A DNA stretch of 13,376 nt from an uncultured Clostridia bacterium. GTDB lineage: Bacteria > Bacillota > Clostridia > Oscillospirales > Ruminococcaceae. Within the stretch, counting starts at the first letter, position 1, and each line of letters begins with the position of its first letter. Shown here one piece after another: positions 1 through 6,846 of this stretch. The notes under the pieces were generated by a model. It made no database searches. It was not told where the DNA came from and was given only the letters and a program-made list of their open reading frames with translations. Made by a program: the position numbers and the translations under genes. The stretch spans positions 1 through 13,376 of the forward strand of contig CANQZS010000022.1 of assembly GCA_947628385.1 (NCBI GenBank), written 5' to 3'.

Positions 1-120
1 CAAGAGGGGAACGCTCTGCAAGAGAGAGCGTTCCCCTAAGCTAACGATTTATGAAATTTAAGCCTTTTGAAACAGTCCGGTGGACTGTTTCAAAATCATT
101 TTAATATGTTTTTCTACAAT
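1..120 (-). repeat. Dispersed two-hairpin element, left copy
   Basis: Read on the - strand, this segment starts TGTAGAAAAACATATTAAA and runs into a perfect 14-bp hairpin (65-78 with 82-95, stem TTTTGAAACAGTCC, loop GGT). A 27-nt A/T-rich spacer follows, then a second perfect 13-bp hairpin (5-17 with 25-37, stem AGGGGAACGCTCT). The same order of parts occurs in the opposite orientation at 13246-13376, and the two copies match at about 53 of 58 positions across the first hairpin and its TGTAG-side flank. Neither hairpin is followed by a T-tract, so this is not an ordinary terminator. No coding potential is seen. It is probably a non-autonomous dispersed repeat. Confidence 0.75.
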
Positions 121-198
121 CTTGGCATATTTTATTCCAGAATATGCAGATCAAATGTGTAAGAAATGTGTAAAGCTGATGAAAATTCCCTGCGGCTA

Positions 199-227
199 TT
201 GACATTAACAGCACGATGTTATAAAAT
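199..227 (+). promoter_or_regulatory. Promoter of the MarR-ABC exporter operon
   Basis: A consensus -35 TTGACA lies at 199-204. It is followed after 17 nt by TAAAAT (222-227), or after 15 nt by TATAAA (220-225). The expected transcript start is about 30 nt before the MarR start codon, leaving room for the AAAGGAGG ribosome site at 251-258. It is the only good promoter seen ahead of the regulator and exporter genes. Confidence 0.6.
206..221. promoter_or_regulatory. Operator-like inverted repeat between -35 and -10
   Basis: TAACA (206-210) and TGTTA (217-221) form an inverted repeat around a 6-nt centre, exactly filling the gap between the -35 and -10 boxes. A dimeric MarR-family repressor bound here would block RNA polymerase, which is the usual autorepression layout of this family. 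The assignment to the adjacent MarR gene is inference from position; each half-site is only 5 bp. Confidence 0.35.
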
Positions 228-263
228 ATCTAATATGGGTTAGGTAAATCAAAGGAGGCAGAT

Positions 264-683
264 ATGGACGTAAAAAAAGAAGCCGAGGAGCTGATGAAAA
301 GCTTTCGGGACTGCGCACCTAAGAAATTCTTTAGCTGCGTGGAGGAGAATGAACGCGGTATAGGCTTCATTCTCGTTATGCTCGAGGATCCGGATAAGGA
401 GATAATCGCAGGCGATATTGCCAAAAAAATGAATGTCAGTACCGCAAGAGTTGCCGCTCTCCTTAAAAATATGGAGAAAAACGAGCTTATAATCAGGGAG
501 AATTCCTCTGAGGACGCAAGAAAAACCGTTGTAAGGATAACCGAAAGGGGACTTGAACGGCTGAAAAATAAAAGAGAGCAGCTTCTTGAACGTACTATGC
601 TGCTTCTGGAAAGGGTGGGAAAAAAGGATCTTGAAGAGTTTATCCGTATCTCCCGTAAAATAAGGGAGACTATGGAGGAATGA
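264..683 (+). CDS. MarR-family transcriptional regulator
   Basis: Encodes 139 residues, the usual length for a MarR-family winged helix-turn-helix repressor. The helix-turn-helix is at about residues 51-72 (DIAKKMNVSTARVAALLKNM). The wing is at about 76-91 and contains the family-typical Asp84-x-Arg86 pair (EDARKT). The flanking N- and C-terminal helices are rich in Glu, Lys and Arg and would form the dimer interface. The ATG at 264 is chosen because AAAGGAGG lies 5 nt upstream. MarR proteins normally repress adjacent genes until a small ligand releases them. Here the downstream genes encode a heterodimeric ABC exporter, so a drug or toxic-metabolite responsive repressor of that exporter and of itself is the natural inference. 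The ligand cannot be read from sequence. Two cysteines (17 and 25) in the N-terminal helix could allow redox sensing, but this is speculative. Confidence 0.88.
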   Translation: MDVKKEAEELMKSFRDCAPKKFFSCVEENERGIGFILVMLEDPDKEIIAGDIAKKMNVSTARVAALLKNMEKNELIIRENSSEDARKTVVRITERGLERLKNKREQLLERTMLLLERVGKKDLEEFIRISRKIRETMEE

Positions 684-700
684 TCTTTGAAAGGAGGAGA

Positions 701-769
701 AAATGCCTTGGAGCTTGCAGGTGATATTCAAATATCCTGTTTGAACCAAGCTCTTTATACAGGGCATTT
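701..769 (+). promoter_or_regulatory. Nested hairpin around the leader frame (possible translational attenuator)
   Basis: Complementary arms are nested in correct order: AAATGCC (701-707) with GGCATTT (763-769); GAGCTTG (711-717) with CAAGCTC (747-753); CAGG (718-721) with CCTG (736-739); and ATAT (724-727) with ATAT (732-735). The outer pair includes the leader start codon on one side, and on the other overlaps the only Shine-Dalgarno-like AGGG (761-764) of the exporter gene. A ribosome on the leader frame would melt the inner stems and could expose the exporter start. The pairing is seen; the regulatory role is inference. Confidence 0.45.
703..744 (+). CDS. Possible 13-residue leader peptide upstream of the exporter
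   Basis: An ATG at 703 has the best ribosome site of this junction (AAAGGAGG starting at 689, 6-7 nt away) and opens a 13-codon frame, MPWSLQVIFKYPV, ending at TGA 742-744. The frame is the same as that of the exporter gene, which begins 33 nt later at 778 with only a weak AGGG upstream. The peptide has no recognisable family. Its codons run through the left arm and loop of a strong hairpin (711-753), the arrangement of leader peptides that control resistance genes by translational attenuation. The alternative is a remnant of an N-terminal extension interrupted by a stop codon, but the exporter already starts at the position normal for its family. Confidence 0.4.
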   Translation: MPWSLQVIFKYPV

Positions 770-777
770 GTATAGCT

Positions 778-3000
778 ATGTGGAACATATTCCGCAATAT
801 GAAAAAATATTGGCAGTATGTGATCGCTATCGTTCTGCTGCTTTTCATTCAGGCATACTGCGATCTTTCACTGCCGGATTATACCTCGGAGCTTATAGAC
901 GTGGGGATCTCAAATTACGGTATAGAACATTCCGTTCCGGAATTTATTTCGGAACAGGGAGCAATGGAGGTCTCAGCGTTCATGACCGAGGAGGAAAGGA
1001 CGGACTGGCAGAGCATTTACGAATATGACGATCAGCTCGGATATTATAAGCTTACCGCCGATAAGGATCAGCTCGAACGTTTAGATGAGGAATTCTCGGA
1101 CGTTATAGCGATCGCTTATATGATAAATTCTCAGGCGGGGGATACTGTTGATCTTTCCGGTCTGAACGGATCGGATATGCCGCCTGTGGATACCTCCGGC
1201 ATGAGCGATGAGGAGCTTGAACTGTTTATGAAAATGCAGCAGTCAGACAGCGGCAGTATGCTCCTTGATATGAGGAACGCTCTTGAGGAGCAGCTTTCCT
1301 CGCTTGGAGACAGCATGATAGCTTCCATGGCGAAATATTTCGTGCGGGAGCAGTATGAGATCTGCGGCATAGATCTTGAAAAGCTCCAGAGCGATTATCT
1401 GTGGAAAACCGGCGGGAAAATGATGCTTATGGCTTTGGTCGTAGCGGTTTCGGCAATACTTGTAGGATTCCTCGCGTCTATGGTTGCTGCCGGAGTGGGA
1501 CGCGACCTGAGAGACAGCATTTTCCGCAAGGTAATGAGCTTTTCAAGCGCGGAGCTCGACAGGTTCTCGACGGCTTCGCTCATAACCAGAAGCACGAACG
1601 ATGTTCAGCAAATACAGTTTGTTACCGTAATGCTGCTGAGAATGGTGCTTTATTCACCTATACTTGCAATAGGCGGCATAATAAATATAAGCAGATATAA
1701 GTCGGGAATGAGCTGGATAATAGTTCTGGCAGTCGCCTTGGTGCTTTGTCTGGTCATGGCGCTCATGATAATTGCAATGCCGAAATTCCGCATAATGCAG
1801 GAGCTTGTTGATAAGGTGAACCTTTACGCAAGAGAGATACTTACAGGTATTCCGGTAATAAGGGCTTTCGGACGTGAAAAGCACGAGGAGAAGCGATTCG
1901 ACGAGGCAAATACCGATCTTATGAGGGTAATGCTTTTCACTAACCGCACAATGTCGTTTATGATGCCGGCGCTCATGCTTGTGATGAACGGTATTTCCGC
2001 GCTTATAGTATGGGTAGCCGCTAAAAAGATAGATGCGGGAGTTATCGAGGTCGGAGCTATGACGGCGTTCGTAACATATTCCATGCTGATAATAATGTCG
2101 TTCCTGATGATAACAATGATCTCGGTAATGCTTCCGAGAGCGGGCGTGGCGGCAAACAGGATCAAGGAGGTCCTTGATACAGAGCCTATTATTACCGACA
2201 GCGAAAATGCGGTAAGAGAGGCTCCCGAAAATACATCGGTAAGATTCGATCATGTAAGCTTCCGATATCCGGACGGCGGGGAGAACGTTCTTACGGATAT
2301 TGATTTTATTGCCGATACAGGAAAGACTACGGCTATAATCGGCAGCACGGGCTGCGGAAAATCAACTCTTGTTAAGCTCATACCGCGTTTCTTTGACGCG
2401 ACGGAGGGAACAGTTTCGATAGGCGGTATCAATGTAAAGGATATGTCAGTGGAAGTTCTCCGGAAGCAGATAGGATATGTTCCGCAGAAAGCAATACTTT
2501 TTTCGGGAGATATTTTTTCAAATATTGCCTACGGCGCTGACGATATTTCCGAAAAAAATATAGAGGAAGCCGCCAAGATCGCTCAGGCTGCGGAATTCAT
2601 AAATGAAAAGCCGGACGGATATAAAAGTCCCATAGCTCAGGGAGGCACCAATGTTTCCGGAGGTCAGAAGCAAAGGCTCTCCATTGCCAGAGCGATAGCA
2701 AGAGATCCTAAGATATATATTTTCGACGACAGCTTTTCGGCTCTTGATTTCAAGACGGATACGGCTCTGAGAAAGGCTCTTTCCGAAAAGACAAAAAATG
2801 CCGCTGTAATAATAGTTGCCCAGCGTGTAAGCACGATACTAAATGCGGATCAGATAATCGTCCTTGAGGACGGAAAAATGGTCGGAAAGGGAACTCACAG
2901 GGAGCTTGTGGCAAGCTGTGAGGAGTATGAACAGATCGCTCGTTCACAGCTTTCGGAAGCTGAATTTCTCAGAAGCATAGAAGCAAAGGAGGAATGTTGA
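778..3000 (+). CDS. ABC exporter half-transporter, degenerate-site subunit with large external loop
   Basis: 740 residues, a membrane-spanning domain followed by an ATPase domain. TM1 is at about residues 12-28. An insert of about 180 residues, rich in Asp and Glu, precedes TM2 at about 212-235 and should lie outside the cell; the typical TM1-TM2 connection is far shorter. The ATPase has Walker A GSTGCGKST (522 onward), signature VSGGQ (near 626) and Walker B IYIFDD (646-651). The catalytic Glu after Walker B is Asp, and the H-loop His is Gln (Q682, AQRVSTI). These changes are known from the degenerate-site subunit of heterodimeric exporters such as TM287/288. The partner gene begins at the next base. 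The ATG at 778 fits the N-terminus of the family but lacks a strong ribosome site, so translation may depend on the leader frame before it. The likely role is drug or metabolite efflux; the substrate is unknown. Confidence 0.9.
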   Translation: MWNIFRNMKKYWQYVIAIVLLLFIQAYCDLSLPDYTSELIDVGISNYGIEHSVPEFISEQGAMEVSAFMTEEERTDWQSIYEYDDQLGYYKLTADKDQLERLDEEFSDVIAIAYMINSQAGDTVDLSGLNGSDMPPVDTSGMSDEELELFMKMQQSDSGSMLLDMRNALEEQLSSLGDSMIASMAKYFVREQYEICGIDLEKLQSDYLWKTGGKMMLMALVVAVSAILVGFLASMVAAGVGRDLRDSIFRKVMSFSSAELDRFSTASLITRSTNDVQQIQFVTVMLLRMVLYSPILAIGGIINISRYKSGMSWIIVLAVALVLCLVMALMIIAMPKFRIMQELVDKVNLYAREILTGIPVIRAFGREKHEEKRFDEANTDLMRVMLFTNRTMSFMMPALMLVMNGISALIVWVAAKKIDAGVIEVGAMTAFVTYSMLIIMSFLMITMISVMLPRAGVAANRIKEVLDTEPIITDSENAVREAPENTSVRFDHVSFRYPDGGENVLTDIDFIADTGKTTAIIGSTGCGKSTLVKLIPRFFDATEGTVSIGGINVKDMSVEVLRKQIGYVPQKAILFSGDIFSNIAYGADDISEKNIEEAAKIAQAAEFINEKPDGYKSPIAQGGTNVSGGQKQRLSIARAIARDPKIYIFDDSFSALDFKTDTALRKALSEKTKNAAVIIVAQRVSTILNADQIIVLEDGKMVGKGTHRELVASCEEYEQIARSQLSEAEFLRSIEAKEEC

Positions 3001-4797
3001 ATGCCGCCCAGAGGAAGAGGTCCTGCCATTGAAAAGGCTAAGGACTTTAAAGGTACTATACGCAAGGTGATAGGCTACACAGGCGTATATAAGTTCGGCG
3101 TTGCTGCGGTAATGCTTTGTGCAGCCGCAAGTGCGGTATTCCATATCGTCAGCCCTAAGATACTCGGAAAAGCCACTACTTCGCTTTCCGATGGTCTTAT
3201 GAAAAAGATCACAGGCACGGGAGGGATAGATTTTTCCTATATAGGAAGAATTCTTCTTATAGTGCTTGCGCTTTATGTGGTAAGCTTCCTGTTCAGCCTT
3301 ATACAGGGACTTACGATGTCGTCCATAACCCAGAAGCTCTGCTACAGACTGAGAAAGGACATTACCGCAAAGATAAACCGTATGCCGCTTAAATATTTCG
3401 AGAGCAGGACGAACGGCGAGGTGCTTTCGAGGATAACGAACGATGTAGATACGTTCGGAAACGGATTCAATCAGAGCGTTACACAGCTCATAACCTCTGT
3501 AACTACGATGATAGGCGTTGTTATAATGATGCTGACGATAAGTCCGCTCATGACGCTTATAACGCTGCTGATCCTCCCTGTCAGCCTTTCATTCATAGGG
3601 ATAGTAATGAAAAAGTCCCAGAAATACTTCAAGCAGCAGCAGGAATATCTCGGACATATAAACGGTCAGGTGGAGGAAAACTATTCGGGACATCTTGTGG
3701 TAAAGGCTTTCGGTAAGGAAAATGATGTCATTGCCGAATTTGACCGCACAAACGGAGTTCTTTTTGAATCTGCATGGAAGTCACAGTTCCTTTCGGGACT
3801 TATGATGCCGGTAATGCAGTTCGTCGGCAATCTCGGCTATGTGGGAGTAGCGATCTCCGGAGCTTTTCTTGCTGTAAGAGGAACTATAGAAATAGGCGAT
3901 ATTCTGGCTTTTATAACATATGTAAGGAATTTCACTCAGCCTATGCAGCAGATAGCACAGGTAACGAATATGATGCAGTCGATGGCTGCCGCTGCCGAAA
4001 GAGTATTTGAATTCCTTGAGGAAGCCGAGGAGGATCAGACTGCCAAGGATCCGGTACCGGTAAAGGATATAAGCGGAGTGGTGGATTTCAAACACGTAAG
4101 CTTCGGATACGATCCTGAAAAGATCATTATAAAGGATTTTAACGCTCATGTGGATCAGGGAAAACAGATAGCGATAGTAGGTCCTACCGGAGCGGGAAAA
4201 ACCACTATGGTAAAGCTGTTGATGAGATTCTACGATGTAAACGGCGGGGAGATCATGCTTGACGGTCACGGATTAAAGGAATATAACCGCAGCGAGCTTC
4301 GTCAAGCGTTCGGAATGGTTTTACAGGATACATGGCTCTTTAAGGGCAGCATTATGGAGAATATCCGTTACGGCAGACTTGACGCTTCCGACGAGGAGGT
4401 AATAGCGGCGGCTAAGTCAGCTCATGCAGATCATTTTATAAGAACTCTTCCGGGAGGATATGATTTTGAGCTGAATGAGGACGCTGCAAATGTTTCAGCC
4501 GGACAGAGACAGCTTCTTACCATAGCAAGAGCAATACTTGCGGATCGTCCTGTCCTTATACTTGATGAAGCTACATCTTCGGTAGATACAAGGACGGAGC
4601 ACCGGATACAGCGCGCAATGGATAATCTTATGCGGGGAAGAACGAGCTTTGTTATTGCACATAGGCTCAGCACTATACGGAACGCGGACATGATACTTGT
4701 TATGAAAGACGGAGATATAATCGAGCAGGGAAGTCATGACGAGCTTATGAAGAAGAATGGCTTCTATGCGGAGCTATATAATGCTCAGTTTGCGTGA
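3001..4797 (+). CDS. ABC exporter half-transporter, catalytic subunit
   Basis: 598 residues with the classic half-exporter plan: a basic N-terminal elbow helix, six predicted membrane segments in about residues 30-320, and an ATPase domain. Walker A is GPTGAGKT (394-401), Walker B VLILDE (about 518-523) has the catalytic Glu, and the H-loop is intact (AHRLSTI). The signature is altered to VSAGQ (NVSAGQRQ), complementing the partner's missing catalytic Glu and His. Together the two chains would make one active and one degenerate ATP site, as in TM287/288-type heterodimers. The start codon directly abuts the previous stop. Its ribosome site, AAAGGAGG (2985-2992), lies inside the end of the previous gene, so the subunits are co-translated and probably equimolar. 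No long external loop is present here; the insert is confined to the partner. The substrate is not predictable from sequence. Confidence 0.92.
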   Translation: MPPRGRGPAIEKAKDFKGTIRKVIGYTGVYKFGVAAVMLCAAASAVFHIVSPKILGKATTSLSDGLMKKITGTGGIDFSYIGRILLIVLALYVVSFLFSLIQGLTMSSITQKLCYRLRKDITAKINRMPLKYFESRTNGEVLSRITNDVDTFGNGFNQSVTQLITSVTTMIGVVIMMLTISPLMTLITLLILPVSLSFIGIVMKKSQKYFKQQQEYLGHINGQVEENYSGHLVVKAFGKENDVIAEFDRTNGVLFESAWKSQFLSGLMMPVMQFVGNLGYVGVAISGAFLAVRGTIEIGDILAFITYVRNFTQPMQQIAQVTNMMQSMAAAAERVFEFLEEAEEDQTAKDPVPVKDISGVVDFKHVSFGYDPEKIIIKDFNAHVDQGKQIAIVGPTGAGKTTMVKLLMRFYDVNGGEIMLDGHGLKEYNRSELRQAFGMVLQDTWLFKGSIMENIRYGRLDASDEEVIAAAKSAHADHFIRTLPGGYDFELNEDAANVSAGQRQLLTIARAILADRPVLILDEATSSVDTRTEHRIQRAMDNLMRGRTSFVIAHRLSTIRNADMILVMKDGDIIEQGSHDELMKKNGFYAELYNAQFA

Positions 4798-4798
4798 T

Positions 4799-4812
4799 CT
4801 TATGCGCATAAG
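4799..4812. promoter_or_regulatory. 14-bp perfect palindrome between exporter and kinase-like gene
   Basis: CTTATGCGCATAAG is a gapless perfect palindrome in the 39-nt spacer after the exporter stop codon. It has no loop and no following T-run, so it is not a terminator. It could be a protein-binding site, a transcript-processing site, or chance. The following gene has its own GGAGG at 4826-4830. Confidence 0.3.
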
Positions 4813-4836
4813 GCTTCGTAAATTTGGAGGTTTAGT

Positions 4837-5436
4837 ATGAAATACAAATATGTTGTTATAGAGCGTGAATACGGCAGCGGAGGAACGGAAATAGGACGTC
4901 TTGTGTCCGAAAGGACGGGTATACCTTGCTATGGCAGGGAGATCCAGCAGGCGGTTTCCAAGAAGATGAATATTCCCGTATCCGAGATAGAGAAATATGA
5001 GGAAAGCGCTACGAACAGCCTTATATATTCCCTGTATGCAATAAGCCGTATGAACAGCGACACAGAAAGCATAATTTCCCGCGAGGACAGGATATTTGTT
5101 GAACAGCAAAGGCTCATAAAGGAATATGCCATGCAAGGAGCTGCGATATTTGTAGGAAGATGTGCCGGAAGCGCTCTTGACAGTAAAGATGTTTTGTCGG
5201 TATTTATCCATGCCGGCAAGGAGTACAGAATATCCCGTGCGATAGAGGAATACGGCATAGACAAGGCTTCCGCGCCGTATATAATGGCGAGGTTCGATAA
5301 AAAGCGCCGGAGCTATTATTCCGCCAACACAGGAAAAAAGTGGACTGACAGGGATAATTACCATATTATCCTTGACAGTGGAAAGCTTGGAATGGACGCT
5401 TGTGCGGAGATCATCAGTGCGGCGCTGGGGAAATAG
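4837..5436 (+). CDS. Cytidylate-kinase-like family protein
   Basis: 199 residues of the cytidylate-kinase-like family common in Clostridia. The N-terminal nucleotide-binding loop reads REYGSGGTEIGR (about 10-21), with GSGG in place of the canonical GxxGxGK[ST] and no P-loop lysine, as is usual for this family. Further conserved-looking blocks are FVGRCAG (105-111) and a basic lid-like stretch, RFDKKRRSYYSANTGKKW, near residue 150. True CMP kinase recycles CMP and dCMP to the diphosphates; members of this shorter family are largely uncharacterised, so the substrate should not be assumed. GGAGG at 4826-4830 lies 6 nt before the ATG. It is the last gene of the exporter transcription unit, only 39 nt after the exporter and before a strong terminator. 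This hints at a role linked to the exporter's substrate, for example phosphorylating a nucleoside-like compound, but that is speculative. Confidence 0.82.
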   Translation: MKYKYVVIEREYGSGGTEIGRLVSERTGIPCYGREIQQAVSKKMNIPVSEIEKYEESATNSLIYSLYAISRMNSDTESIISREDRIFVEQQRLIKEYAMQGAAIFVGRCAGSALDSKDVLSVFIHAGKEYRISRAIEEYGIDKASAPYIMARFDKKRRSYYSANTGKKWTDRDNYHIILDSGKLGMDACAEIISAALGK

Positions 5437-5442
5437 GGCTAT

Positions 5443-5481
5443 AAAAATATCCTCCGGTTTATTTGCCGGAGGATATTTTTT
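5443..5481. terminator. Bidirectional rho-independent terminator
   Basis: AAAAATATCCTCCGG (5443-5457) pairs perfectly over 15 bp with 5466-5480 around an 8-nt loop. The right arm ends in a T-run, and the left arm gives a T-run on the opposite strand. It lies between the convergent ends of the kinase-like gene (stop at 5436) and the GH26 gene (stop at 5485), so it should end both transcripts. Confidence 0.92.
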
Positions 5482-5484
5482 CGT

Positions 5485-6528
5485 TTATTTAAATGACGGA
5501 AGCTCGTCAAGCGTTATTACCTTATCACTGTTGTAGACCTCGGAAAGATTTTCTTTGTCATTGCCGACAATAAAATCTGTGTGCCAGATCATGAAGTAGG
5601 ACCAGATACAGCCGTCATTTTCAAAATCAGAAACGGCAGGAACATTTCCACATTCGTGGAATGTCATAGGCTTGCCGGTATTCAGCGCTTCAAGCTTTTT
5701 CCATGCCTTTAGATTGGTGGAATTGTCATATGTGTCCGAGCCGATAATGTCGCAGTAATCATCGCCGACGTACCAGCCGTCCTTGACCTCTCCGGAATAA
5801 CCAAGCACCCAGATGAGATTGGTAAGCCCGAACTCGTTTGTGTAGCGGTCGTACATCATCTGCCAGAGCTTTATGAAATTCTCGGCACCACCCTTGCCCC
5901 ACCAGAACCATTGTCCATCAAATTCATGGAACGGTCTCCAGAGAACAGGAACTCCCGCGTCACGAAGCTCTGCAAGCGCTTCAGCGGCTTTGTCCCAGTT
6001 GGCGATCATATTGTCGTGCTCCTCCGTTCCCTCGGTAAACAGCTTGTCAAAGTCGGGAACGTCCTCCTTTGATTCGTTATAGCCCTTGCCGTTGATACCG
6101 GTATGCCAGCAGATGGTTACGAGTCCGCCTTTTTCCCACCATTCAACGGCGCGTTTGTTGACGCCTGCAAAATCAGCGTTCATATAGTCCAGACCGCGCA
6201 TTGCGGGAAGCTTTCCCGTAGATGTCTTGATAATATCCATTTCGTAATCCGGCGAACCTTTCCATGTGGACTCCTGCTGACAGGAAATGATATTTTCACC
6301 GAAATTTTCGCATATATAATCGTAGACCTTTTTGGTCACCGTGTCGGCATTCGGATTGGAAAGCTGATACTTGCTCTCGTAAACATCTTCAGCTTCGGAG
6401 ACTACAGCCTCTGTGGTCCCGTCGGTTTCTCCGCCGCCTGAGGAGGTATCGCTGCCCGCACAGGAGGAAAAGCAGCTCATAGCGATAGCTGCGGAAAATA
6501 CAACAGGCATGATCTTGATCTTTTTCAT
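5485..6528 (-). CDS. GH26 glycoside hydrolase (beta-mannanase type), lipoprotein
   Basis: 347 residues. The start at 6528 is preferred over an in-frame ATG at 6585 because it gives a clean lipoprotein signal (MKKIKI, hydrophobic core, Cys at 23 after FSS) and has AAAGGA about 10 nt upstream. A short Ser/Gly/Thr/Glu linker (about 26-50) precedes one catalytic domain. GH26 enzymes are retaining (beta/alpha)8 hydrolases that mostly cut beta-1,4-mannan. The acid/base motif WRPFHEFDGQWFWW places Glu202, and FHECG places the nucleophile at Glu292. The aromatic WHTG (141-144) and WFWW would line the substrate cleft. With no carbohydrate-binding or dockerin module it would be cell-anchored, probably trimming oligosaccharides at the surface. 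The divergent neighbour is a sugar-binding lipoprotein, consistent with a shared job. Specificity for mannan rather than another beta-glycan is inferred from the family. Confidence 0.9.
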   Translation of the reverse strand: MKKIKIMPVVFSAAIAMSCFSSCAGSDTSSGGGETDGTTEAVVSEAEDVYESKYQLSNPNADTVTKKVYDYICENFGENIISCQQESTWKGSPDYEMDIIKTSTGKLPAMRGLDYMNADFAGVNKRAVEWWEKGGLVTICWHTGINGKGYNESKEDVPDFDKLFTEGTEEHDNMIANWDKAAEALAELRDAGVPVLWRPFHEFDGQWFWWGKGGAENFIKLWQMMYDRYTNEFGLTNLIWVLGYSGEVKDGWYVGDDYCDIIGSDTYDNSTNLKAWKKLEALNTGKPMTFHECGNVPAVSDFENDGCIWSYFMIWHTDFIVGNDKENLSEVYNSDKVITLDELPSFK

Positions 6529-6599
6529 AGTGGATCGTTCCTTTCTTGATCTTGTACAAATAAGATAACAAGACAATATTATCATATTACGTTCCCGAT

Positions 6600-6830
6600 T
6601 TCTGAAATATTTTAATATTTATTTTTAAATTTTTTATTAATGGCAAAGACACTTTATCAGGAAATTTATTACAGATTTTTTCTGAAATATGCCGGAAACG
6701 ACTTCTTTCAAAACAAAATTATTCTGAAATATAGCAATGCTAAACGTTTTCGGGCAGATTTTTTGTGGAAAATAAACAAGCAGCAACTATCAATATTATA
6801 AAAAATCCTCTTGACGATTGACTGAAATAT
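6600..6830. repeat. Four direct copies of CTGAAATAT in a divergent intergenic region
   Basis: CTGAAATAT occurs at 6602-6610, 6682-6690, 6724-6732 and 6822-6830, all in the same orientation. The first three have the longer match TTCTGAAATAT. The fourth sits between the -35 and -10 boxes of the binding-protein promoter. A diverged version (CTGAAACGGCATAT) follows at about 6879. The rest of the 406-bp GH26/binding-protein spacer is A/T-rich without coding potential, and no convincing GH26 promoter with both boxes was found. Repeats of this kind usually mark binding sites for a regulator; which one is unknown. Confidence 0.5.
6740..6752. promoter_or_regulatory. LacI/CcpA-like operator candidate
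   Basis: CTAAACGTTTTCG contains the CG-centred palindrome AAACGTTT and resembles catabolite-responsive cre sites (TGAAAACGTTTTCA type), with mismatches at the edges. It lies about 70 nt upstream of the binding-protein -35 box and could serve either divergent gene. The match is imperfect. Confidence 0.3.
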
Positions 6831-6840
6831 CTGTTATAAT
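6811..6840 (+). promoter_or_regulatory. Strong promoter of the sugar-binding lipoprotein
   Basis: TTGACG (6811-6816), an 18-nt spacer, then TATAAT (6835-6840) preceded by an extended TGT. Transcription should start near 6847, giving a leader of about 88 nt. Near-consensus boxes, an extended -10 and the codon bias of the gene all point to high expression. Confidence 0.8.
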
Positions 6841-6846
6841 TAAATT

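Noticed and set aside
687..1028. 113-codon + strand frame beginning with TTG just after the MarR gene
   Set aside because: It overlaps the exporter gene in another frame, has no domain-like content, and the exporter frame is clearly coding.
5443..5481. Possible small RNA at the strong hairpin
   Set aside because: The position between convergent stop codons and T-runs on both strands fit a bidirectional terminator without further assumptions.
6529..6585. Longer GH26 start at 6585 adding 19 residues
   Set aside because: It would place a charged stretch before a clean lipoprotein signal; the ATG at 6528 has the ribosome site.
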